The position numbers and the translations under genes are program-made. From the NCBI GenBank assembly GCA_027946555.1, contig JAPEVC010000004.1, positions 1 to 64,000 on the forward strand: DNA of 64,000 nt, given 5' to 3'. This DNA is from Gnomoniopsis sp. IMI 355080. Its lineage: Eukaryota > Ascomycota > Sordariomycetes > Diaporthales > Gnomoniaceae. Below are positions 1 to 8,992 of this stretch, one piece after another (within the stretch, counting starts at the first letter, position 1; each line of letters opens with the position of its first letter). Below the pieces are notes generated by a model. It searched no databases and was not told the DNA's origin. It saw only the letters and a program-made list of their open reading frames with translations.

Positions 1-73
1 CCTCCCCGCCGACACCACCCTACCGCGTCACTCCCCGCCCAAGGCGCCTTACGCTAATGATGCTTGATTATAG

Positions 74-241
74 CTGCTGCAACTCGATGATGATGACATG
101 AAGGCCATTAACGGTATTCACAGGAAGGAGGGCAAACACAAGAGTCTGCTGACCTATCACAATGACGAGGGGACGGTCTTTGGCTGGACTTATGAGCAAC
201 TTGGGTGGGAGCTGGCCAAGGGCAATGTTGGCACGGAATAG
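74..241 (+). CDS. Aldo-keto reductase, C-terminal exon (partial, cut by window edge)
   Basis: This is the last exon of a gene that begins left of the window. A probable 3' splice site (branch-like GCTAATGA, then TTATAG) ends at 73. The next 55 codons contain DDDMKAINGIHRKEGKH, LLTYH and VFGWTYEQLGW before a TAG stop at 239-241. That ending is typical of fungal NAD(P)H-dependent aldo-keto reductases of the GCY1/galacturonate-reductase type. The catalytic Asp-Tyr-Lys-His residues would lie upstream, so the substrate cannot be judged. Positions 1-73 look like intron, whose 5' splice site is not visible. The gene lies tail-to-tail with the RidA-family gene, so it could be the edge of the neighbouring catabolic cluster, but nothing in the sequence proves this. 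Confidence 0.8.
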   Translation: MLQLDDDDMKAINGIHRKEGKHKSLLTYHNDEGTVFGWTYEQLGWELAKGNVGTE

Positions 242-654
242 AATTTCGCGGAGCTCGCTTGAAGACGGTTGAGATAGCGTTTGTGAACAAAGTGCAATAT
301 ATATTTTGTTCTTCATACAAACTCGGTGTGTCCGATCTGGATAATTTATGAGGCTGGTCATTTGCTCAAATCCTGGTAGTATCACCGAAGGAGAGTGCCA
401 GCCCTTGCGCCTTGGGTGCTTCGAGATTCAAGTCCAACATCGGTCGCGTCAAGACTATCGTCGGATCTGCAGCAGCTCTGGGTATGTCCATGGTGATTCG
501 AGCAAGCGAAAGAGTAGCTGCAGCTACTTTCATCAAGCCTTCTTCCAGGGCAGCTACACCCAACTTGACGAGCTCGTGCTCTCATCGACAACCTCGCTTC
601 CTCCCTTAGGTCAAGTTCTCACCAGACAGCCGTTGTTTCCACCCCCCCCCCGGC
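242..654. other. Convergent 3' intergenic region
   Basis: This 413-bp stretch lies between the stop codons of the aldo-keto reductase and the RidA-family gene. Only short overlapping open frames with no recognisable motif are present. A run of ten C residues sits at 642-651, just beyond the RidA stop codon. Confidence 0.6.
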
Positions 655-1107
655 TCATTCCGACACCAAAGCCTGACACTTGATCTCAACATTGAGCCGC
701 ACGTTCGGCAGCGCCGCCACCTGCACACACGTCCTCGCCGGCGCCTTGGTCTTGTCAGGCCACCGCTTATTCCACTCGGCATTCATGGCCGCATAGTCCT
801 TCATATCCGTCAGAAACACCGTGGCGTCCACCACAGACTCGAGCCCACATTTCCCATCTGTGCTGCCCTGGATGATGCTCTCGATGTTGCGCAGCACCGC
901 GGCCGTCTGGGCGCCGCAGTCCAGCTTGTGCGTGCCGTCGGCGAGGTCCTCGACGCCCTCGTAGGACCCGTCGCCGCGCCGAGAGGAAGTCCCCGAGACA
1001 AAGATGATGCGGCTGGTTGCGGGAGCGGTGCGGGCGTGTGGGTAGTTGGCGAGGCCTTGTGCGCGCTCAGCGGGAAGGAAGTAGCCTGTGCCGTTGGCCT
1101 CGGCCAT
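655..1107 (-). CDS. RidA/YjgF-family deaminase, probable 2-aminomuconate deaminase
   Basis: The product is 150 residues, the usual RidA size, from one exon. It has the family core strand FVSGTSSRRGDG (about residues 36-47) and the C-terminal signature PARTCVQVAALPN...VEIK, with the conserved substrate-binding Arg at about 125 and Glu at about 141. The GTSSRR segment is the version I associate with bacterial 2-aminomuconate deaminases (NbaF/AmnD type) rather than general imine-clearing RidA (GTS/GQIP). The predicted reaction is hydrolytic release of ammonia from 2-aminomuconate to give 4-oxalocrotonate, probably in the cytosol. It is divergent from the aldehyde dehydrogenase that would make its substrate, and two genes from the enzymes acting earlier. 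The family call is firm; the substrate is inferred from motif and context. The alternative is a housekeeping RidA that removes reactive enamines. Confidence 0.85.
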   Translation of the reverse strand: MAEANGTGYFLPAERAQGLANYPHARTAPATSRIIFVSGTSSRRGDGSYEGVEDLADGTHKLDCGAQTAAVLRNIESIIQGSTDGKCGLESVVDATVFLTDMKDYAAMNAEWNKRWPDKTKAPARTCVQVAALPNVRLNVEIKCQALVSE

Positions 1108-1788
1108 GTTGAGTGCTGTTTGTATGGGGGATGGATGAGTGAGTGAGTGAGCGCGTAGATGACCAAATGTGACTAGTTAAGAGAGGTATGTGTCGTCGTG
1201 TGAGAGCCTCCAGACTAATTCTCATCAACACTCGACTACAGGTCCCATGTAAATTCTCTACCACTCAATGAGAAGGTACATAGTATGAATACCGGCATGA
1301 GTGCGAGTAGTGTTGCCCACATCGTACACTGTAAACCGGCGCCGACCATCCGCCTTCCGCCTCGCAACTCCGATGCTTCAGCTTCCGATTGGCTGAATTA
1401 CCCCTGTTGTTACCGCTTTTGGAGGCCATGAGGGCGATCTCGGATTGGTCCGCGCGGATGCGGAACCACTTTAGGACCTAAAGGGCACATCTGGGGAAAA
1501 GCAGGGTTATGAGGAGTACAGAAGGGCCCATGTCGGCAACGACACTGCGACCTCGCTGACCGAGAAGCCTACGATAGCCGCCGAATGGAGTATCTGCACT
1601 GGGAACTGGACCGTGATAGAGGAGGCTCATTGATTTCCAAGTCGTGAATGCTTTGGCTTGACTTGTTTTTCTTTGAAGAATACCAGTCTCTAGTGTCTGT
1701 CTGTCAAGGTACGGAGTATCGGTTCTGGCCATCTCACACTTCTCGCTTGAGTTTTCCCAGGTGCTTCAGCAGCAATTCATAGCCCACG
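1108..1788. promoter_or_regulatory. Shared divergent promoter, RidA-family gene / aldehyde dehydrogenase
   Basis: This 681-bp region separates two divergently transcribed pathway genes. It contains AGCTTCCG (1380-1387), which also occurs in the other divergent promoter of the cluster, and an everted CGG-N6-CCG at 1441-1452. Zn2Cys6 activators typically recognise CGG/CCG half-sites, so co-regulation by one pathway regulator is plausible. No such regulator gene is seen in the window. Confidence 0.5.
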
Positions 1789-3397
1789 ATGGTCTCTTTA
1801 AACCAACTACATGGCACCGTCTCAGAGGAAGTGTGGTCCGCCAACACCCTCGAGAAAGCCACAACTCTCCTCAAGCAGCTCGAGGGCAACCCACTGACCC
1901 TGCAACATTTTTCTGAGAACAAGTTCAGCACCGCCGCATCGTCAAAACACATCGACTCGTTCGAGCCCAAGACGGGGAAGCTGATTGCACGCGTTCCCTG
2001 TGCATCAGCCGACGAGGTGGACGCCGCCATCAAAGCCGCCAAAGTTGCCTTTCCAGCATGGAGCAAGACACCACGAGCAGAGCGCTCACGTCTCTTGCGG
2101 CGAATTAGCGATATCATTGCTGATAATCGCGAGTTGTTTGCAGTGTGGGAGAGCATTGATCAGGGCAAGACGCTGGAGAGGGCGAGGATTGAAGTAGACC
2201 GGGCGATCTCCAACTTTGCGTGAGTCTTGCTATGGAGGGCCCCCCCCCCACATCCGGTGAGATGAATTATTGACACATGGCCCTAGTTACTTCTCTACAT
2301 TCATACTCCATGAATCTACTGCCACGAGGATGATCGACGGCGTGGCGCTCACTTATGAGCACCGCAGCCCAGCCGGCGTCTTTGCCCTCATCTCCCCCTG
2401 GAACATGCCCCTCTACCTCCTGACCTGGAAGATCGCACCCTGCCTCGCCTTCGGCTGCACAGCCGTCGCCAAGCCCAGCGAAGTGACCAGTATGTCGGCG
2501 TTCCTCCTGGCCTCCGTCTTTGAACAGGCCGGTCTTCCGTCCGGTGTGATCAACGTGCTCTTTGGCGACGGCATGACCACCGGCTCTGCGCTCGTGTCGC
2601 ACCCGGACATCCACGGCGTCTCCTTCACCGGCGGCACCGCGACGGGCATTGCCATTCGCAAAGCGACCGTGCATCAAATCTACAAGCATCTCTCGCTGGA
2701 GCTGGGCGGCAAGAACCCCACGCTGGTATTTGCCGATTCCGTCGCCGCGAACAAGGAGAAGACGATCCGCACGGCTGCGATGGCTGCCTTTGAGAATCAG
2801 GGCGAAATTTGCCTTTGCGGATCTCGCATCTACGTGGAAAAGAGCGTGTATGAGGACTTTGTGGTTGCGTTCAAGGAGTATGTGGAGAAGACATATCGAG
2901 TGGGTGAGACCGTTGGGGCGGTGGTCAGTCTGCAGCACTACTCGAAGATTAGAGGATACCTGGAAATTGCTCAGAAGCAGGGCATGACGTTCCAGACGGG
3001 CGAGCTACCACCCGTGATACAAGCGGGCGAGGAAAAGGGCTACTGGATCAAGCCGACGGTGCTGACGGATGTCCCGGCGGATTCGGAGTTGTTGCGGGAG
3101 GAAATCTTCGGCCCGGTGGTCACCATTGTGCCGTTCGCGGATGAGGATGAGGCGATCAAGCTGGCCAATGACAGCGAGTATGGCCTTGCCTCTGTGTTAC
3201 TGACGACGGATGGCGGGAGGATGAGGAGGGTGGGCGAGCAGCTCCAGGCTGGCTTGGTGTGGGTGAACTGCTGGTTGGTAAGGGAGCTGGGTACGCCATT
3301 TGGAGGCATGAAGAACTCTGGCACGGGGCGTGAGGGTGGAGAGTACTCAAGAGATGTGTTCACCGTTGCTAGGACGGTGCATTTAGCGACGGTATGA
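1789..3397 (+). CDS. Aldehyde dehydrogenase, probable 2-aminomuconate 6-semialdehyde dehydrogenase
   Basis: There are two exons (1789-2219 and 2287-3397). The 67-nt intron is GTGAGT...CCTAG and removes a run of nine C residues. The join restores NFA-YFSTF in phase, giving 513 residues, the normal ALDH length. Catalytic features are Asn183 (SPWNMP), Glu282 (LSLELGGKNP) and the nucleophile Cys319 (NQGEICLCGSRI). The C-terminal TPFGGMKNSGTGREGG loop is present. The NQGEICLC version of the active site resembles ALDH8A1 and bacterial 2-aminomuconate/2-hydroxymuconate semialdehyde dehydrogenases. It would oxidise 2-aminomuconate 6-semialdehyde to 2-aminomuconate with NAD+. It is divergent from the RidA-family gene and convergent with the dioxygenase gene. 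ALDH membership is certain; the substrate rests on motif and neighbours. Confidence 0.87.
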
Positions 3398-3713
3398 GCA
3401 AATACCAACGAGGTTTTGATGCAACGTCTTCAGTTGTGCTCGCATCATGATGCTTCGATCAGTTTGAGTTTGACATGTCATGACTTCCATACTCACCGCC
3501 GGGCCAAAGAAGGGGCCTCCAGTATCTCTAGCCAGGCTATCACGATGGAGGGCAAGACTAGATCCAGACAATATCTTCAGGACCTCGCGGTCATTCTCGT
3601 GTAAGATTGTATGCAACATCTACGCCATACGAACACAGCTTAGGTCATCGCTCGTCACCAGCTCATAAATACATCCGGCTCATCCAGTTGCCGCTTCCCA
3701 GTTCGCTTCTCGC
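3398..3713. other. Convergent 3' intergenic region
   Basis: This 316-bp stretch lies between the aldehyde dehydrogenase and dioxygenase stop codons. It must hold both 3' ends. No conserved coding signal or structured element was recognised. Confidence 0.6.
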
Positions 3714-4277
3714 CTACTGAGGATCCTCAATCTGCCCACACTGGGGACACTTCCTCGCACTCTCGTTCTCCCTCCAGTAGTTGATAAGTGGTTTCAACTG
3801 TGAGCCCAAATCTGTGCAGTGGAACACCTCCTCCCGAATCACGGTCGGCTTCTCATGGCCGCCCCTCTTGCAGTACCACCTCAACCGATCCAGACTACCC
3901 TCTGGCCTCACGCATTCCATCACTAGCCCTGTCGTGTTCTCAAACCGGCAGGGGTTATGTGGTGTGTTGGCTGGTAGCAAGAACATTTCGCCTTCCTTGA
4001 TATGAACGTCCTTGAAGAACTCGTTGCCATCTGCGTCCTTCTCCACGACCTTGAGACACATGGCGCCCTTGAGTTGATAGAACCACTCCTCCGTCTCATT
4101 GATGTGGTAGTCGTTGCGGGTATTGGGCCCGCCAACAACCATGAGCACCATGTCCTTTCCGCTGAAGAGGCAGTAATTGTTGACAGGCGGCTGTAAGAGG
4201 CTTTCATTCTGGCTGAGCCATGACGCGAAGGCCATGGGTGGCGGGAGAGCCTTGTGTGCTGGTGCGTCGCCGCTCAT
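3714..4277 (-). CDS. BNA1: 3-hydroxyanthranilate 3,4-dioxygenase
   Basis: The product is a single-exon cupin of 187 residues. The Fe(II) ligands are recognisable as His58 and Glu64 (RNDYHINETEEWFYQ) and His107 (PANTPHNP). Arg54 is the expected substrate-carboxylate contact. The C-terminal CPQC pair (177/180), together with WYC136 and FHC, matches the extra rubredoxin-like metal site of fungal and bacterial enzymes, which animal homologues lack. The enzyme opens the ring of 3-hydroxyanthranilate with O2 to give 2-amino-3-carboxymuconate 6-semialdehyde, normally in the cytosol. In most fungi this product cyclises to quinolinate for NAD synthesis. Here the gene is divergent from ACMSD, which diverts the same product, so this copy probably serves catabolism. 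Whether a separate NAD-biosynthetic BNA1 exists elsewhere cannot be seen. Confidence 0.95.
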   Translation of the reverse strand: MSGDAPAHKALPPPMAFASWLSQNESLLQPPVNNYCLFSGKDMVLMVVGGPNTRNDYHINETEEWFYQLKGAMCLKVVEKDADGNEFFKDVHIKEGEMFLLPANTPHNPCRFENTTGLVMECVRPEGSLDRLRWYCKRGGHEKPTVIREEVFHCTDLGSQLKPLINYWRENESARKCPQCGQIEDPQ

Positions 4278-4993
4278 GATTGAATCCTGTATGAGAAAGA
4301 CTAATTTTGGGTGTGGTGTAATAAGTACTTTGTTTCTTCGAGCTTCGTGTCCTTATCGTCAAATTCGAGGGTCTTGAAGTATGCTAGTTGTGAAGGCAGT
4401 TCGAATCAAATTGAGAAGACTGTCGAAAATTGAGCAAAACTGGCGGCAGTCATCGGCATATTCTCATCACTTTAACATGAGAACGCAGCCGCCAACTACT
4501 CGCAACCGACCGCTGAGACAACTTTTCGTCAGTGGACACCGGCTCTAGATCGGCGGCTGCGGACCACTGAGAGCGAGTGGCAGCGGTATCCCAGGCGCTG
4601 AAAATGCCAATGTTCCGCTGTATCATCTGATACACGTCCAAACTAAGCTTCCGCCCTTACATCCGAAAACAATCGGAAGCGGAAGACACAGCGTGTCATG
4701 CGCCCCATGATGGCCTCCTGTAAGGTAGTCTAGGCATTCGTAATTCTACAAGATAGGCAAAAGTTTATATGTTTTTGTTTCTTTTTCATATAGATCTGGT
4801 GGTTCATCCTTCTTCTTGAACATTATTTCTCAAACTCGAACAGTCTCCTGTATCATACTTGCCTATGTACTGATTCGCGGCATTCACAGCTGCCCGATAC
4901 TCAACAGACAAATAAGTGCACTGAGCGGCTGTTGCGTGCCAATAATCTTCAACCTGAAAAGGACGTTGTAAACTTCTCACATCATATTACAAT
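4278..4993. promoter_or_regulatory. Shared divergent promoter, dioxygenase / ACMSD
   Basis: This 716-bp region lies between two divergent pathway genes. It contains AGCTTCCG at 4646-4653, shared with the other divergent promoter, followed by the inverted repeat TCCGA-N6-TCGGA at 4662-4677, which is a CCG-N8-CGG arrangement. That is a plausible Zn2Cys6 site. A T-rich tract (about 4760-4790) lies closer to the ACMSD start. Confidence 0.5.
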
Positions 4994-6283
4994 ATGGCTC
5001 CTGCTACTCTCATCCAGTCAAGCAGCTGCGAATGCTGCTCCGGCTCATCAGTGTCGGATGCATCTGGTGCCTCCACACCGTTATCGAGCAACAGCAGCGG
5101 CTCACCACAGCCACAAACCCACCAGCCTCTGACGGGCGAGTCGCTTTACCGTATCGACCTTCACACACACATCATGCCCTCTGAGCTACCAGACCTCGCC
5201 TCCATCCGCACGGCCACCGGCAAATCATACCCGTGGCCAGATTTCCGCCGCGATGCCTCGGGGGATATTGACATGTACGTGGGCGGCGCCCACTTCCGCC
5301 GCGTAAAGCCCAACTGCTACGACGCCAAAACGCGCATCCAAGAAATGGATGCTGTCGGCGTCGATGTGCAGGTGTTATCGACGGTCCCACTGCTTTTCTG
5401 TTATGATGCGCCGCTCGAGCCTGCACTGGTGCTTGCGAGGGCGTTGAATGACCATATTGCAGACATTGTCAAGGAAGACCCCGATCGTTTCGTGGGACTG
5501 GCAACGGTGCCTCTTCAGGATATCGACGAGGCTGTGAAGGAGCTGAAGAGGTCAAAAGATCTAGGAATGTCCGGCGTGCAGATTGGCACTTCTGTGCCAC
5601 TGGACGGTGGCGAGATGGACTTGGACGATGCGAGGCTGACCAAGTTCTGGGCTGCATGCGAGGAGCTCGACATGAGTGTGTTTGTGCACCCGCTCGGATA
5701 TCAGTGGAAGCGTGAGAATGATGCAAGATGGGGCAAGTTTTGGGGCAGCTGGCTCGTGGGCATGCCCGCCGAGACTGCGCTGGCGATGCACAACCTCACA
5801 TCCGCCGGGACCTTTGTTCGTCACCCCAAACTCCGACTCTGCTTCGCGCATGCTGGCGGCGCCTTTCCGGCGCTGCTTGGCCGTATCCAGCACGGCTTCG
5901 ACTGCCGTCCGGACTTGGTGGCCCATGCCGCCGAGGGTATCACGCCCACACAACATTTGGCGAGTGGGAACAATATTTGGATCGACAGCTTAGTGCACGA
6001 TCCGGACCTACTCGAGTATGTCTTGAAAAAGATACCATCTGCGAATATGGTGTTGGGAAGCGATTACCCCTTCCCCCTCGGCGAGGTGCCAACGGCAGGA
6101 AATATGTTGATTGGCAAGTCTGTGGGCGGACAGACGCTTTCCCATTTCCTGACCTGGGAGGCCAGAGCCGGTATCTTAGCAGGCAATGCTATTCGACTTT
6201 TGAATCTCGGGAGTGAATTTCAGAGTCGGTATGAGGAAAGGCTTTTACAATTCCAAAAGCAAGCGCAAACGCAAATTGTGTAA
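4994..6283 (+). CDS. ACMSD: 2-amino-3-carboxymuconate 6-semialdehyde decarboxylase (amidohydrolase superfamily)
   Basis: The product is 429 residues from one exon. After a 50-residue Ser-rich N-terminal extension, the barrel begins with the HxH metal pair His57/His59 (DLHTHIMP). The other metal or catalytic residues are His232 (FVHPLGY), His286 (FAHAGGAFP) and Asp357 (GSDYPFPLGE). Segments close to animal ACMSD include LSTVP, FVGLATVP, GVQIGTSV, WLVGMPAET, GRIQHGF.CRPDL and DSLVHDP. These separate it from related resorcylate and salicylate decarboxylases. It removes CO2 from the dioxygenase product to give 2-aminomuconate 6-semialdehyde, so carbon leaves the NAD (quinolinate) branch. It is divergent from the dioxygenase and convergent with the transporter. 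The extension is longer than in the roughly 336-residue human enzyme; its role is unknown. Confidence 0.94.
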   Translation: MAPATLIQSSSCECCSGSSVSDASGASTPLSSNSSGSPQPQTHQPLTGESLYRIDLHTHIMPSELPDLASIRTATGKSYPWPDFRRDASGDIDMYVGGAHFRRVKPNCYDAKTRIQEMDAVGVDVQVLSTVPLLFCYDAPLEPALVLARALNDHIADIVKEDPDRFVGLATVPLQDIDEAVKELKRSKDLGMSGVQIGTSVPLDGGEMDLDDARLTKFWAACEELDMSVFVHPLGYQWKRENDARWGKFWGSWLVGMPAETALAMHNLTSAGTFVRHPKLRLCFAHAGGAFPALLGRIQHGFDCRPDLVAHAAEGITPTQHLASGNNIWIDSLVHDPDLLEYVLKKIPSANMVLGSDYPFPLGEVPTAGNMLIGKSVGGQTLSHFLTWEARAGILAGNAIRLLNLGSEFQSRYEERLLQFQKQAQTQIV

Positions 6284-6607
6284 GATAGCATGCAATCCAG
6301 GTGGGGATTCCTCAACATCGGATCTGCCAGAGACCATCTAGGTAGACTGTATGCAATCCTGCAGGCATGAAGAGGGAGATGACCGAGACTATGAGTCAAT
6401 TTGTCTAAGATAGGTATCAATCTCTTAAGAGCTGGAACTCAAGAGACGAATTATGTGACGCTATCTACGCCGCTGTAAATCTAATCATACATGCCTGTGT
6501 AAAGAAAAAACAACCCAAAGAACCTTCTGGATGTTTGACGATGCCCGCGTCCTTAGTGATTGACCACATATGTATAATACAGAGCTCCATCCCAATGCCT
6601 ATCCGAA
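6284..6607. other. Convergent 3' intergenic region
   Basis: This 324-bp stretch holds the 3' ends of ACMSD and the convergent MFS transporter. No coding or structured element was recognised. Confidence 0.6.
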
Positions 6608-8992
6608 CTAGATATTCAGGACTTCTTTCTCGTCCTTATGCTCTGGTTCGGCCTTGATAACTTGCTGCCAAGGAATACATAGAATACAAACAACGGAGAT
6701 AATGCTACATACTAGACCGATGACAAAAGTGACATTGATGGCATGCACCACAACGTCCAGAGCAACACCCAGATTCTCCGGGGGTAGGATGCGTCTGATG
6801 CTGGCAATGTCACTCAGACATTGAAGTTTTAATTCTGCAGGAATATCCAGGGTCGTGAACCCTTTTATAATCTGCTGGTTGAACAATGCGCTGGAGGCAG
6901 GAACGGTCAATGTGCTAGGCACCGTTGTTAGCAGCCTTTCTTAGGTTGCCATGTGAAGTTTACTTACGATCCAAGCGAGGAGGTGAAGAAAGCCAAGCCG
7001 TTCGCAACCGCATGGTCTTTTTCTGGAAGCTCGGTGTGGCAAGGTGCGACGTTGGCTAGCACGAGTATGCCAACGCCTAGTCCAGCAAGGATTTGCAAAC
7101 CAGCCAAGTGCAATGAGGTGATATCGCTGCCGACCCTGGAAATAAGTCCCATACCAACAGCGAACAGTACACCTCCTACCAGGAAGAAGGGATTATAGTA
7201 CCGAGCTCTCGGTACAATAAAAGCAACAACACCTGAGGCGACCGTAGCAGAAACAACGTAGGGTAGGAGAGTGATGGCACTCTGTCCAGGGGAGTCTCCT
7301 ACTACAACCTAATGCGGAACGATGGTGTCAGTTTCATGCCAGGACACAGGTAGACAATCGCATGTAGTCCGGGGAGACCAACCTGGAGAAATATGGAGAG
7401 GAAGAACACAAGATTTGTGAACCCCATGAAAAGGAAGAATAGGACCAGACAGTTCGACCATACGACTCTGCGGCGAGCGATTGATCGTGGAATGAGGGCA
7501 AGATCCGGTCGGACGAAAATCTCCTGGATCAAAAAAAGAACGAACAGTAACCCTGAAACAACCGAGAGAAAGATATTCGTGGTGTCAAGAGTGAAGGTAA
7601 TACTGCCAGAATAGTTCTGAAGGACCGTAAGAAGACAGCAGATGCTCGCTATCAGGAGTACTGAGCCAACAGGATCCAGCCGTATGAACTTTTCAACTCG
7701 CGAGAGCCTGTGGAGTGGCGAAGGCGGCGTAAATTTTGGGAACAAAAAGAGTGTCCCAATAAACGAGACTGCCGAAGTTGGCAAGTTGATCCAGAATGCC
7801 CACTCCCATCCTAGATTGTCTGCGATGGCCCCGCCTACCATAGGTCCAGCCATGATGCACGCGCCTGATTTTGCATGTCTTGTTAATAATTGAGTTATCA
7901 TTGGCGTGAGTTCAGAGGTGTACAGAATAGCGACAAACGTACCCATAATGGCAACGCCAGCGGCTTCAACGTACATTCGCTTTCTCCGAGGGAAGGCGAT
8001 TTGGTTGATGCGCATAGCTCCCTGCAATATACCCGCACCTCCTGAACCTGTGATTCCTCGACCCAGGATGAATATGAGCGATGATGCTGCGGTGGCACAT
8101 GTTATGGATCCAACTGAAGGGAGGAAATGTTTAGTAAGACACCCATCGTTGAGTGCAGGATATGTACTCACTCATGAAGATCATGATGGATGATAAGAAT
8201 AGCACTTTGATTGACCACAACTTGTATGCCTTCCCGAGGCTCGGCATCAGAATCGCATAGGGTAAGTACTCCGCTGATGCATACCAGCCAATGTCCTCAG
8301 GCCGTTCGAAACGATTGATCAGGACTGGGACAAGAGTTGCTGTCTCAGTGTTAGTATGTGTGGACTTCGAATTATATGGGTCAGGGATGTCTACGCACCG
8401 ATTATGGTGTCGTCTAATGAAGCCTGCAGGAATCAGATCAGCATTGGCTGGCAAGATAGGTGGCGGGGGGTCGTCAACTTACCACCATGTATGGCACCAG
8501 AGCACACGCCAACAGAGCTGCGCGCTTCAGTCCCGTCGGGTAGACATAGCCGTCATCGTCGCCCTCATCATCCGAACCGTCCATTGACTTTGGGTCATGT
8601 GGTGCCGCGCCGTACATACTCCCAAGCAGCCCAAGCCCACGCGGCCAACTCGCCATTGTCGATGTACTGGTCTCGCCAGTATTGATCCTCCTTGCAGTCG
8701 TATAGACTGATTTGGATTTCATTTCTTTCCCTGCGTCTGGGTCACCCCATTCGTAGTCGTACATTTGGTGGAAGTTCCGGCTCATTGTTCGGGTACCGAC
8801 GGAGGGCTGGTGGTGGCGGAAGTCCGACATGCTGTCCACTTCAGTGCTGCGTGGCCTGAACAAGCTAGGAGCCACATGCAGTATGAGTAGTTGGCTCTTC
8901 AACACTGGGGCTCCTTGGGCAGACGACGGTGACGAAACTGCTCTTGATGGTTTGGGGGCAGGATACGGGTCGGGTCGCGCAAAAGTTGTCAT
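6608..8992 (-). CDS. MFS transporter, DHA2/14-TM drug:H+ antiporter type
   Basis: Seven exons (8992-8483, 8423-8399, 8339-8172, 8113-7943, 7864-7383, 7308-6968, 6914-6608) sum to 2,004 nt, or 667 residues. Junctions restore SLDDTIIATLVP (TM1 motif), LGRGITGSGGAG, AGPMVGGAIADNLGWEWAFWINLP (motif C region) and SPGQSAITLLPYVV. Exon 2 is only 25 nt and carries most of the DDTII motif. The donor at 7382 (GTTGGT) is weak. The first 155 or so residues are hydrophilic, with an acidic DGSDDEGDDDGY patch before TM1. This is unusually long, so a later start is possible. The plasma-membrane family exports or imports small organic compounds. Here it could move an aromatic pathway substrate or a toxic intermediate such as 3-hydroxyanthranilate, inferred only from its position beside ACMSD. 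Confidence 0.88.

Noticed and set aside
2267..2938. 223-residue minus-strand frame
   Set aside because: It lies antisense to the aldehyde dehydrogenase, whose catalytic motifs fix the real strand; no motif is present in the antisense frame.
4994..6283. Resorcylate/salicylate or 2,3-dihydroxybenzoate decarboxylase instead of ACMSD
   Set aside because: The motifs WLVGMPAET, GVQIGT and DYPFPLGE, and the adjacent 3-hydroxyanthranilate dioxygenase gene, favour ACMSD.
655..8992. Recent transfer of the catabolic cluster from bacteria
   Set aside because: The ALDH and transporter genes contain fungal-type introns, the transporter and dioxygenase look fungal, and genes are divergent rather than in an operon.
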